DNA of 31,221 nt, from positions 1 through 31,221 of IMG/VR virus record IMGVR_UViG_3300030382_002593; one strand, written 5' to 3'. Of this stretch, positions 24,768 through 30,593 are shown one piece after another. Both the position numbers and the translations under genes were made by a program. The stretch is from a virus. The first letter of the stretch is position 1, and every line of letters begins with the position of its first letter. The notes beneath the pieces are model-generated. The model was given only the letters and a program-made list of their open reading frames with translations, ran no database searches and was not told where the DNA came from.

Positions 24768-25235
24768 TTATATAACTGGTTTTGGATTCTTTGCTGTAAA
24801 TTTAATCTTCGTCCTAACATCAAGTTTCGGCTTGTAAGCTTCTTCAATAATGTCAGCGAATTTCTTGCCCTCCCTTGCAAGTGGCTTAATATGTGTAGCA
24901 TTAAATTTTTCTGGCACGGTGACGGTTTCAATATGTTCTGGAACCCATCCACCGTTATCCAGTAGCCTCTGTTGAACTACTTCGTCATCAAGCAATCTTT
25001 GGAGAATCTCAGAGTCGTACTCCATAGGGTAATTAATGTCAGCCCTAACAAATTCAGTTTCAGTACGAACTGCTCCAATATCTTCCATTTTGCGAACTAA
25101 AATTGCTTCGCAGTAATCCATCTGGCTCTTTAACCGAAAAAATTCTTTCCGTAAGTCAAAGGTAATATTTGCAAGTCCCTTGATGTCATAGGATTGAACA
25201 CTTTCAACAAAATTTTCGGTCACTCCCTGATTCAT
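24768..25235 (-). CDS. Hypothetical early protein
   Basis: 155 aa from ATG in an ATGA overlap with the HTH gene, with GAAGGAGG upstream; the upstream in-frame extension lies inside that gene. The N-terminal half is helical (ITFDLRKEFFRLKSQMDYCEAILVRKMEDIG) and the C-terminal half is acidic then basic. It probably acts with its coupled neighbour. No family is recognised. Confidence 0.65.
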   Translation of the reverse strand: MNQGVTENFVESVQSYDIKGLANITFDLRKEFFRLKSQMDYCEAILVRKMEDIGAVRTETEFVRADINYPMEYDSEILQRLLDDEVVQQRLLDNGGWVPEHIETVTVPEKFNATHIKPLAREGKKFADIIEEAYKPKLDVRTKIKFTAKNPKPVI

Positions 25236-25471
25236 AACGATTTTTTCCTCCTTCGTATATGTTCTGTTCGAATAATTGGGTAAGGAATCCACCAAAAAGC
25301 ACCTCTGGGGGTTTCTTCCTTGATACAAACTCCTAAATCACCCATACGCATCAGTTGATGTACTCGCTGTCTGGACACTTTGTGTCCGTTATTCCATTGT
25401 TCAGAATCTTCTACAGCTGTACTTACTGAAACGTACCGTTGATTCAGTTTCATCACACCCTTATCTGCCAT
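25232..25471 (-). CDS. Small helix-turn-helix DNA-binding protein
   Basis: 79 aa, strong TAAGGAGG ribosome binding site. Residues about 15-45 (STAVEDSEQWNNGHKVSRQRVHQLMRMGDLG) include a helix-turn-helix (SRQRVHQLMRMGDL) like that of MerR/excisionase-type proteins, followed by a basic C-terminal tail (HIRRRKKSL). It could be an early transcription regulator or a replication-origin binder. The triple-heptamer sites in this window would be natural candidate targets, but nothing links them directly. Confidence 0.65.
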   Translation of the reverse strand: MADKGVMKLNQRYVSVSTAVEDSEQWNNGHKVSRQRVHQLMRMGDLGVCIKEETPRGAFWWIPYPIIRTEHIRRRKKSL

Positions 25472-25517
25472 TGATTTTTACCTCCTTATTAGTTATGCAG
25501 ATTAAGGTTTACATGGT

Positions 25518-25549
25518 AAAGAGGATTGACCGAATAATCAATCCCCTTT
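25518..25549 (-). other. 12-bp hairpin between the DUF932 and HTH genes
   Basis: AAAGGGGATTGA and TCAATCCTCTTT pair on the transcript (one G-U) around an 8-base loop. No U-tract follows on the minus strand. It sits right after the DUF932 stop and ahead of the next ribosome binding site, so it may mark an mRNA end or processing site. Confidence 0.55.
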
Positions 25550-25556
25550 GCCACAG

Positions 25557-26603
25557 TTAAGCAGGCAGAAGGAGGTGCTCCCTCTCCTCCTCTGATGCAG
25601 AAACAATCTTCCATGCTTCATTTCGCATTTTCACGCCATCGCCGAACCAGTTGTTGTTCAGTCGGGCATTTACTACAGCGTCAGAATTGTCACCAATAGT
25701 ATTGACTGCTCGACCTTTACCTTTGTAATGGGATAGATATTCTGTAACCGCATTGTATGCGTGCCATGCTGTCTTACCATTATTTCCTAATCCACTCTTG
25801 AATAAACCAACCATCGTCTCAGCATTCGCACGTTGCGAGCCATTCTGCTCACCGATTGATTTTTCCGAATCAAGATTCAACAATTTGTATGTCATGCTTT
25901 CCATGAGGTCTTCGTTCCATGCCTTTTCAGCAATAAGGTTGATTTCCTGTTCAAGCATTGACTTGTAAGTATTTTGAAGTAACAAGATTTCTCTAGCTTG
26001 AGAAGCCCTGTCCAAAACAGTCGTAGTGTGTCGTGCTTTAAATCGTGCAAATGCACTCTTTTTATTAACTGCGAACTCAAAGGTGTTTTGGCATACCACC
26101 CTAATATCACACCATTGCATAGATAGCGATGAAGTTCCGTCATGTGAGTTGGTAAGTAGGACATAAGAGTCAATCTGTTCTTCGTTATCTAACGTGATGC
26201 TCTCATTGAATTTAGCCAACAGCCAAACTCTTTTGCCATTATTTAGTGTCCCGACAGTATCGTATTTAGCTTCTCCAGTTCCAATCACAGAATCGAAAAA
26301 GGAAAAACATTCTACATTTTGTACTGGTTGATAGCCGTGACCTACAATTCCTAGTACCTCTTGGGTATCTTGGCGAACTGTTGCCACTTTATTCTCAACA
26401 ATCGTACTGACACCATCTAAACCGTAAGCCTTACCTCCACGCATGTAATACAAGGGAACTTTTTCTACTTGCCAGTCCATCCCTGTAGCCTCTATAGCTT
26501 CAACGGCAGTCATTGCGTCACCTTCAACCTTAACTCCAAGGTTGTGCCAAGGTTTTTGTCCCACATAAGCCATACCGTCGTTTTCTTCAATTCCTGAGGG
26601 CAT
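25557..26603 (-). CDS. DUF932 family phage/plasmid protein
   Basis: 348 aa with TAAGGAGG ahead of ATG. The N-terminus (YVGQKPWHNLGVKVEGDAMTAVEAI, then GMDWQVEKVPLYY) and the middle (VLGIVGHGYQPVQNVECFSFFD..., LLTNSHDGTSSLSM) are diagnostic of the DUF932/TIGR03299 family, common on phages and plasmids and of unknown biochemical role. Length is typical. It is a highly expressed early protein in some phages; here it is the largest gene in its part of the early operon and follows a 176-base structured gap. Confidence 0.88.
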   Translation of the reverse strand: MPSGIEENDGMAYVGQKPWHNLGVKVEGDAMTAVEAIEATGMDWQVEKVPLYYMRGGKAYGLDGVSTIVENKVATVRQDTQEVLGIVGHGYQPVQNVECFSFFDSVIGTGEAKYDTVGTLNNGKRVWLLAKFNESITLDNEEQIDSYVLLTNSHDGTSSLSMQWCDIRVVCQNTFEFAVNKKSAFARFKARHTTTVLDRASQAREILLLQNTYKSMLEQEINLIAEKAWNEDLMESMTYKLLNLDSEKSIGEQNGSQRANAETMVGLFKSGLGNNGKTAWHAYNAVTEYLSHYKGKGRAVNTIGDNSDAVVNARLNNNWFGDGVKMRNEAWKIVSASEEEREHLLLPA

Positions 26604-26640
26604 TATTTGCCTCCTTATAAAAAATGTTTTGTTTGTTTTT

Positions 26641-26760
26641 GATAATCGGTGTGCTTAACCTCCATTTTTAAAATTTGATTATCCCTGACCACCTATTCCC
26701 TGTTCATATCTCCTTTATCTATGTTGCTTTGGCTTTCGCAATTCAGAGTGGGGAATAGGT
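26641..26760 (-). other. Inverted repeats in the gap between DUF2958 and DUF932 genes
   Basis: ACCTATTCCC (26691-26700) pairs with GGGAATAGGT (26751-26760), a perfect 10-bp stem with a loop of 50 bases. GATAATC (26641-26647) pairs with GATTATC (26677-26683). The first loop includes AAAGGAGATATG followed by a three-codon frame, too short to be a gene. It does not fit a hammerhead: no CUGANGA core and no cleavage triplet at the stem junction. Confidence 0.5.
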
Positions 26761-26779
26761 AGTTTTGGATTTGTCATCT

Positions 26780-27085
26780 CTACATACCATCTGACATAAC
26801 CTCACTTAATGGCTTCTCAATCCAATATAAATCCCTTTCAATTCCTAGACCGAAAACTTTAGTGTTTTCTAGTTCTTCTAAGGAAAAATAACCTAGTTCG
26901 GGGAAATCTCCTTTTACATATCCATAGAAAATCTCTGTATCAGGGTCATACTCAGTTGCATACCATGTCCAATGACTCATCGGATGAAAGTATTTTGCGT
27001 AAACTGTTGGTGTCCCTATCACATCCTGTTCTGTATCATAAAGAGCAGGTAACTTCTTCTCTAATTCCTTCGTCATCAACTTCAT
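26780..27085 (-). CDS. DUF2958 family protein
   Basis: 101 aa with AAAGGAG upstream. The pattern MKLMTKELEKKLPALYDTE, then AKYFHPMSHWTWYATEYDPDTEIFYGYV, GDFPELGYFSLEELE and GLGIERDLYW matches the whole DUF2958 domain, found in plasmid and phage early regions next to replication or anti-restriction genes. Its biochemical role is unknown. The domain is complete and of normal length. Confidence 0.85.
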   Translation of the reverse strand: MKLMTKELEKKLPALYDTEQDVIGTPTVYAKYFHPMSHWTWYATEYDPDTEIFYGYVKGDFPELGYFSLEELENTKVFGLGIERDLYWIEKPLSEVMSDGM

Positions 27086-27141
27086 TTCTAACTCCTTTTA
27101 ATTATCAGTTTTAATATCTATGGAAAAAATTTTGCTCATTT

Positions 27142-27819
27142 TTATAACCTCATCCTATCTACAGTGATATCAGAATCACCCTCTATAGTTTTTCGAACTT
27201 TAACGGTTTTCCCTCCAATTGACCCCTGCAATTCATGATTGTCATAGACCTTTCCTTTCAGATTTTTAACCGTAGTGTGCAAGGGGCCCCTTGGCTCCAA
27301 TTGAATATTCCTGAAGCGAATATCGTGAGAAGTCATTCGTCCCGATACTAAATCGTTGACCCTATTGTCAATAGAATCAGCAAAACTTCGTATGACTGAC
27401 TTCATCTCTTTTTCCGCAACCTTTTTCACTTCCTTCTCTGGATTTCCACCGCCGATTGCTTCATCCATATATCCTTTTGCGGGTGATAATCCTTTTAATA
27501 CACTGCCAGTATTGATAAACCATTCCAAATCCACATGCATTAGAGTCATAGAAAATGGGATTCGTATTTCGCCCGATATTACCGTGGTGCGGTTATGTTC
27601 AAATCCGAACATGTAACCGTTTTCTTGTAATGCTTCTATAACCCTGTCGCAAGTCATAATAATCCCACAATTACAAATAACATTTCCCAAATAAGTAATC
27701 TGTCCTTTAGCATTTGAGAATACTTCGGTTTCTCGTATCTCCTCCAAAGTTCTCTTTTTAAATCTATCAGCTTCGGCTTGTGTTATCTCACCAGATTCAA
27801 CCAAATTTTCGTTTGCCAT
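27142..27819 (-). CDS. Hypothetical early protein behind a hammerhead ribozyme
   Basis: 225 aa from ATG at 27819, with AAACAAGGAGG eight bases upstream. An in-frame start at 27858 is rejected because that stretch is part of the ribozyme leader. Residues 1-40 are helical and charged. The middle has ICNCGIIMTCDRVIEALQENGYMFGFEHN, with three Cys in a short span. The C-terminal third is beta-rich and basic (KGKVYDNHELQGSIGGKTVKVRK). No family is recognised. Confidence 0.65.
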   Translation of the reverse strand: MANENLVESGEITQAEADRFKKRTLEEIRETEVFSNAKGQITYLGNVICNCGIIMTCDRVIEALQENGYMFGFEHNRTTVISGEIRIPFSMTLMHVDLEWFINTGSVLKGLSPAKGYMDEAIGGGNPEKEVKKVAEKEMKSVIRSFADSIDNRVNDLVSGRMTSHDIRFRNIQLEPRGPLHTTVKNLKGKVYDNHELQGSIGGKTVKVRKTIEGDSDITVDRMRL

Positions 27820-27850
27820 TTTAGTGGCCTCCTTGTTTACAATGGTGTCT

Positions 27851-27945
27851 GCCATCATCAGAGCGAGTAGACAATCTCTCGCTGACGCTCATCCGGTTTT
27901 TGACCGTAACCCTTGGGTTAAAGTTTGCATAATGAGCGTTTCGGC
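27851..27945 (-). ncRNA. Type II hammerhead ribozyme 1
   Basis: Minus-strand order: GCC, GAAA (27942-27939), stem III CGCTCAT/ATGAGCG, GTC cleavage triplet, stem I AGCGAG-10 nt-CTCGCT, CTGATGA (27861-27855), U, GGC. All invariant core bases of the hammerhead are present, A15.1 pairs with U16.1, and predicted cleavage falls between 27884 and 27883. Stem II is GCC/GGC with one bulged U. Stem III encloses two more hairpins (TAACCC/GGGTTA and CGGT/ACCG). It starts seven bases after the upstream stop and ends just before the ribosome binding site of the 225-aa gene. Confidence 0.88.
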
Positions 27946-27952
27946 TATCTCA

Positions 27953-28300
27953 TTATCTAACCCTCCAAAGGTTTCTTGTTTCATGGTTAGCGAAATAAAT
28001 TTCATTTGTTAATTGAACCGCCCAATCTTCTGCATATGTCCTAGAAAAGTCAGCTTTAAATGGGTCACATTCAGAGAGAATGTCACTGCTTGCAAGTATG
28101 GATAAGTAAGCATTATTGAGACTGTCAAATGCTTGCTCTGACATCATTCCGTTTTCGCCTGTTTTCATGTCAACCGTATTGACTATCAATTCCCACCCTA
28201 AGTTAATTACTGCTTTGTGGAATGGCGATAGGTTTTTGTTAGAGTTAACCATCTCAGCGATTCTCTTTATGTGATATAGGGCTTTAAAAATTTCATCCAT
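27953..28300 (-). CDS. Hypothetical early protein behind a hammerhead ribozyme
   Basis: 115 aa from ATG at 28300 (MDEIFKALYHIKRIAEM) with AACAAGGAG upstream. A longer in-frame version to 28393 would translate the ribozyme itself and is rejected. The sequence is helical throughout, with a Met-rich middle (MKTGENGMMSEQAF), no Cys pairs and no membrane segment. No family is recognised. Confidence 0.65.
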   Translation of the reverse strand: MDEIFKALYHIKRIAEMVNSNKNLSPFHKAVINLGWELIVNTVDMKTGENGMMSEQAFDSLNNAYLSILASSDILSECDPFKADFSRTYAEDWAVQLTNEIYFANHETRNLWRVR

Positions 28301-28328
28301 CTTAGTTCTCCTTGTTTGCGTGGTATCT

Positions 28329-28404
28329 GCCATCATCAGTATGGGTAGATTAAATCCCATAGACGGTGTAGTGAGTTCTTGAGTTCTTTCCACACCGTTT
28401 CGGC
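28329..28404 (-). ncRNA. Type II hammerhead ribozyme 2
   Basis: Minus-strand order: GCC, GAAA (28401-28398), stem III CGGTGTGG/CTACACCG (8 bp, one G-U) with an 18-base loop, GTC, stem I TATGGG-10 nt-CCCATA, CTGATGA (28339-28333), U, GGC. Predicted cleavage is between 28362 and 28361. All stems differ in sequence from ribozyme 1 while the core is identical, which is compensatory support. It abuts the stop of the upstream gene (TAAGCCGAAA), and the ribosome binding site follows within about 20 bases. Confidence 0.9.
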
Positions 28405-28839
28405 TTAATTCAAAGGAACCTTTCGGGCGAGAGCAATTAAATCAGCCAAATTTATATCAAATCTGTCCTCTTCAATTCGACCAGTTATGATGCGGACAAC
28501 AATTTCATTCATCCAAGGTGCATCAGGATTAATCTCGTTTCCAAAAGCGTTGTCCAGTTTACCTTTAGGATTAAAGACTTCTGCCATAACATCATTTTCA
28601 TCAGGTTCGTGCATATCATCTCGGCAACCTTCTGTAGCAGATAAGAGTCCTGTTAGCATCTCAGTCTCTCGTTCGTTAAGGGTAGGTTCGGAGACATCGA
28701 GGAAAGCTTCTAATGTTTGAATTGCATTATTGAAGCCCCGATTGAATTCGGTATAGGCTGTGTCTTTGGTAAAAACTTCGTGGTCTACTTTCAATACACG
28801 GATTAAGTGTTCAACTGTTGCTTTGTGTAGATTTGCCAT
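28405..28839 (-). CDS. Hypothetical early protein behind a hammerhead-like element
   Basis: 144 aa, ATG at 28839 with AACAAGGAGG ten bases upstream. The N-terminal half is helical (FNNAIQTLEAFLDVSEPTL) and the rest acidic (CRDDMHEPDENDVMAEVF), with a hydrophobic helix near the end (INLADLIALARKVPLN). No family is recognised. Its stop codon is directly joined to ribozyme 2. Confidence 0.65.
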   Translation of the reverse strand: MANLHKATVEHLIRVLKVDHEVFTKDTAYTEFNRGFNNAIQTLEAFLDVSEPTLNERETEMLTGLLSATEGCRDDMHEPDENDVMAEVFNPKGKLDNAFGNEINPDAPWMNEIVVRIITGRIEEDRFDINLADLIALARKVPLN

Positions 28840-28842
28840 TTT

Positions 28843-28877
28843 GGTACAATCCTCCTTGTTTGTTTTGTTTGTGTACC
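28843..28877 (-). promoter_or_regulatory. Hairpin with the ribosome binding site in its loop
   Basis: GGTACA (28877-28872) can pair with TGTACC (28848-28843). The 23-base loop contains AACAAACAAGGAGG, the ribosome binding site of the 144-aa gene, and the stem ends five bases from the ATG. It lies just after ribozyme 3, so it would be near the 5' end of the cleaved message. Confidence 0.45.
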
Positions 28878-28888
28878 GTTAGGGGTTT

Positions 28889-28982
28889 CCCTAGACAGCA
28901 GGGTCGGGTTTCGTGTAGTGCTTTTCTAATCCCCGACCTTGCCGTTTCGGAGGGATAACCAATCCCTCTCTCATCGGTAGGG
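28889..28982 (-). ncRNA. Type I hammerhead-like ribozyme 3, variant core
   Basis: Minus-strand order: stem I CCCTA, core CCGATGA (28977-28971), stem II G-(A)-GAGGGAT/ATCCCTC-C, GAAA (28948-28945), stem III of 14 bp (ACGGCAAGGTCGGG with CCCGACCCTGCTGT, one G-U and one A-C), GTC, stem I TAGGG. Predicted cleavage is between 28894 and 28893. The core has C where U4 is normally found (CCGAUGA for CUGAUGA); all other core positions match, including the G10.1-C11.1 pair. It begins right after the upstream stop codon. TAGGG can also pair with CCCTA just downstream. Confidence 0.72.
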
Positions 28983-29384
28983 TTATAATGCTAAGTCTGA
29001 ATATTTTTGTGAAATATATTCGTCATGGGCAAGATTCATATCCTCAACAGGAGTGAACATCCCACGTCTCATGGATGAAGCAACCCATTCATTTGCTCTC
29101 GCAAGAGCGTGCTTGGTTTTCTCATATCCTTTTAAGTTTGTATAACTTTCGAAATTCTCACAGCCCTCCATGCTGATGAATTTCACTCGCATTTTTTCTG
29201 TGATAACACAGTTGTAATTTGATGTGGCAAATCGTTTGATTGTGCCGTCTGCATGTCGTTCAATCCAAGAGATGTAATTGTCTGCGTGGAAAGTTGGGGT
29301 GAATTTCTGAGATGCGTGAATAATAATCTCGTCGCCAACCGATATTGTTGTTTCGTCAATTCCGAATTTTGCAAATGCTTTCAT
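28983..29384 (-). CDS. Hypothetical first early protein
   Basis: 133 aa, ATG at 29384 with AACAAGGAGAG upstream. The N-terminal half is beta-rich (KFGIDETTISVGDEIIIHASQ, FISMEGCENF), as in small single-domain early proteins, and the C-terminal half is helical. No family is recognised. It is the first gene after the long leader and promoter region and is therefore probably among the first expressed. Confidence 0.65.
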   Translation of the reverse strand: MKAFAKFGIDETTISVGDEIIIHASQKFTPTFHADNYISWIERHADGTIKRFATSNYNCVITEKMRVKFISMEGCENFESYTNLKGYEKTKHALARANEWVASSMRRGMFTPVEDMNLAHDEYISQKYSDLAL

Positions 29385-29407
29385 CTCGTTCTCTCCTTGT
29401 TTGTGGC

Positions 29408-29473
29408 TTTATCATCAGACCGTCAGTTGCCAACTTTGCGGTTAGCGGACTTCGGCTTTGCTGTCCGCTTTCA
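29408..29473 (-). ncRNA. Type II hammerhead-like ribozyme 4
   Basis: Minus-strand order: TT, GAAA (29471-29468), stem III GCGGAC-12 nt-GTCCGC, CTA cleavage triplet, stem I ACCG...CGGT with an inner AGTT/AACT hairpin, CTGATGA (29417-29411), U, AA. Core and triplet are correct (H17 is A), with predicted cleavage between 29442 and 29441. Stem II is only UU/AA with the same bulged U as ribozymes 1 and 2, so it would need tertiary help or may be slow. It lies just before the ribosome binding site of the 133-aa gene. Confidence 0.65.
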
Positions 29474-29820
29474 ATATTTCATATATCTAATAAATAACTC
29501 CTTAGTGTTTGTAATCAATTTTTTTTAATCCGAGACCCTTGCCTACTTCTCCCTCTGTCTCAGTCTGTCTTTGACCAAAAATGAATTTGGAATCAGACCT
29601 TTCCGCCAGAGTTTGTTTTAGCCGCCTGTACTTCATGAGAATCGTGTTAACTCATGAAGTGTCTTACCGGTCTATTAACTCGGTGTGGGACACCTCTCTT
29701 ACGTGGGAAGTCCCTTTGGTTTTCATCTATCCCTCCGCCGCTGTTGCAGGAGAGGGGGATGGTTCTGGTCGGTTACCGTTGATTGCGGTCAAGTATGTTA
29801 TCAATTACCAGTACCTGTGA
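29474..29820 (-). other. Structured untranslated leader of the early operon
   Basis: No credible gene was found between the promoter and the first early gene. Transcribed hairpins include ACTTCATGAG/CTCATGAAGT (29631-29661, perfect 10 bp), GGTGT/ACACC (29681-29693) and a GC-rich fold (ATCCCCCTCTCC with GGAGGGAT, 29729-29760). A 20-codon frame (start near 29726) and a 40-codon frame (29514-29636) exist but lack convincing coding character. The leader may regulate early expression or hold a small RNA. The further stretch 29850-29992 shows only a small hairpin (AGCAGA/TCTGCT). Confidence 0.45.
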
Positions 29821-29849
29821 AGTATCTCTGGTTCTCTTTACCTTGTCAA
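29821..29849 (-). promoter_or_regulatory. Candidate sigma70-type promoter of the early operon
   Basis: On the minus strand TTGACA (29849-29844) is followed after 17 bases by GATACT (29826-29821). The -35 box is perfect, the -10 box matches TATAAT at four of six positions and the spacing is ideal. It lies downstream of the terminator at 29993-30042 and upstream of all early genes. Confidence 0.55.
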
Positions 29850-29992
29850 GAGGTTTTGTAGGCACTAACAAAAGTAATCCTTCAGCAGAATTTTCTCTGC
29901 TAGGTACTAGACGTGAAATATTGGTTAAAAATGGGTCTGCCGAAGCCGATATTTACTGTGAGGAATTGAAACAAACGGTATTTTTAAGGGGT

Positions 29993-30042
29993 AAAAAAAA
30001 CCCCCACAATCTGGATTGGGAGCATCTTTTTTGTGAGGGTTT
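29993..30042 (-). terminator. Intrinsic terminator of the right-hand operon
   Basis: On the minus strand AAACCCTCACAA pairs with TTGTGGGGGTTT (one G-U) around a 21-base loop, followed by a run of eight T in all. It lies 36 bases past the 58-aa membrane protein gene. It is a clear rho-independent terminator and isolates the early promoter from upstream transcription. Confidence 0.88.
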
Positions 30043-30075
30043 ACTTAAACATCAACTACGAGAGAGAGAGGCTGA

Positions 30076-30099
30076 TGTTAACTGTTATCAGATGTTATC
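30076..30099. promoter_or_regulatory. Second triple-heptamer site
   Basis: The plus strand reads TGTTAAC TGTTATC aga TGTTATC, the same order and spacing as the site at 19167-19190 (20 of 24 positions identical). It overlaps the last codons of the 58-aa gene, so part of the match may be due to coding sequence. It lies about 225 bases upstream of the candidate early promoter. Confidence 0.35.
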
Positions 30100-30254
30100 A
30101 CATCTTTACTTAAAGCAATAATGCCTGCGGCACATACGCCAGATATTTCATTCATATCGTGATAAATACCCAGAATTCCTATTGTTCCTAAAACTAGAAT
30201 TGCTGTTAAAACCTGTGGTCTTATATGGATTATTTCCCACCATTTTTGTGGCAT
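30078..30254 (-). CDS. Small membrane protein
   Basis: 58 aa from ATG at 30254, with a strong AAGGAGG five bases upstream. MPQKWWEIIHIRP is followed by a hydrophobic helix (VLTAILVLGTIGILGIY) and a second weaker one (ISGVCAAGIIALS), giving a two-segment membrane protein with a short polar loop. It could be a holin, an antiholin or a superinfection-exclusion protein. It is the last gene before the terminator. Confidence 0.72.
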   Translation of the reverse strand: MPQKWWEIIHIRPQVLTAILVLGTIGILGIYHDMNEISGVCAAGIIALSKDVITSDNS

Positions 30255-30346
30255 GTTTCCTCCTTTGGAATAAATTTTCGCATACCATTAATTGTGACAA
30301 AGGAACCTTCAGGAGGTTTCCAACTTTTCCGTGTTTGTTTAGGCAT
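30230..30346 (-). CDS. Very small basic protein
   Basis: 38 aa starting MPKQTRKSWKPPEGSFVTING. The ATG overlaps the previous stop (ATGCCTAA), and the 3' end overlaps the start of the membrane protein by 25 bases and holds its ribosome binding site. It is basic and proline-containing. Its own ribosome binding site is weak (AGAAG), so expression probably depends on coupling. Confidence 0.45.
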   Translation of the reverse strand: MPKQTRKSWKPPEGSFVTINGMRKFIPKEETCHKNGGK

Positions 30347-30593
30347 AATAATCTTCTTGCATACATTTGAGATGCCATGCCATATTTGCACCTTCCCAAT
30401 GAATGTATTCGCCTGCTTTTATATCTCCACACCCTGTTAGATATGAATAATAGCAATCGCTATCGAATTTAGCAGTTAATTGAATTAATTTTTTCGGGGG
30501 GCCTGTTTTGGGAGGTTTTGTTTTAATTACCACAGGAATATCTATAGCTTTAGATTCAACCCATTCAAATGTAACTCTTTTATAATCCGACAT
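30339..30593 (-). CDS. Small protein with zinc-knuckle-like C-terminus
   Basis: 84 aa, AAGGTGAG ribosome binding site, start 14 bases inside the previous gene. The first half is basic and proline-rich (KTKPPKTGPPKK). The second half has YLTGCGDIKAGEYIHWEGANMAWHLKC, a C...GE...H-x2-C pattern like one half of a PARP/LIM-type zinc finger. No family is named; probably a nucleic-acid or protein-binding module. Confidence 0.6.
   Translation of the reverse strand: MSDYKRVTFEWVESKAIDIPVVIKTKPPKTGPPKKLIQLTAKFDSDCYYSYLTGCGDIKAGEYIHWEGANMAWHLKCMQEDYYA

Noticed and set aside
26641-26760. Possible fifth hammerhead in the gap before the DUF932 gene
   Set aside because: The 10-bp stem ACCTATTCCC/GGGAATAGGT and a GCGAAAGC segment were suggestive, but there is no CUGANGA core and no NUH triplet at the stem junction.
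27820-27858. Longer N-terminus for the 225-aa protein, and likewise 28301-28393 for the 115-aa protein
   Set aside because: The extra codons are ribozyme and leader sequence, and good ribosome binding sites precede the downstream ATG codons.
29514-29636. 40-codon minus-strand frame in the early leader
   Set aside because: Its ATG lies inside the 10-bp hairpin and has no ribosome binding site; composition gives no support for coding.
29581-29820. tRNA or CRISPR-like structure in the early leader
   Set aside because: No acceptor stem, TTC loop or anticodon arm could be assembled, and there are no regularly spaced repeats.
29783-30121. 112-codon open frame on the plus strand over the terminator and small membrane gene
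   Set aside because: It lacks a ribosome binding site, crosses a strong terminator hairpin, overlaps a better minus-strand gene and reads like random sequence.
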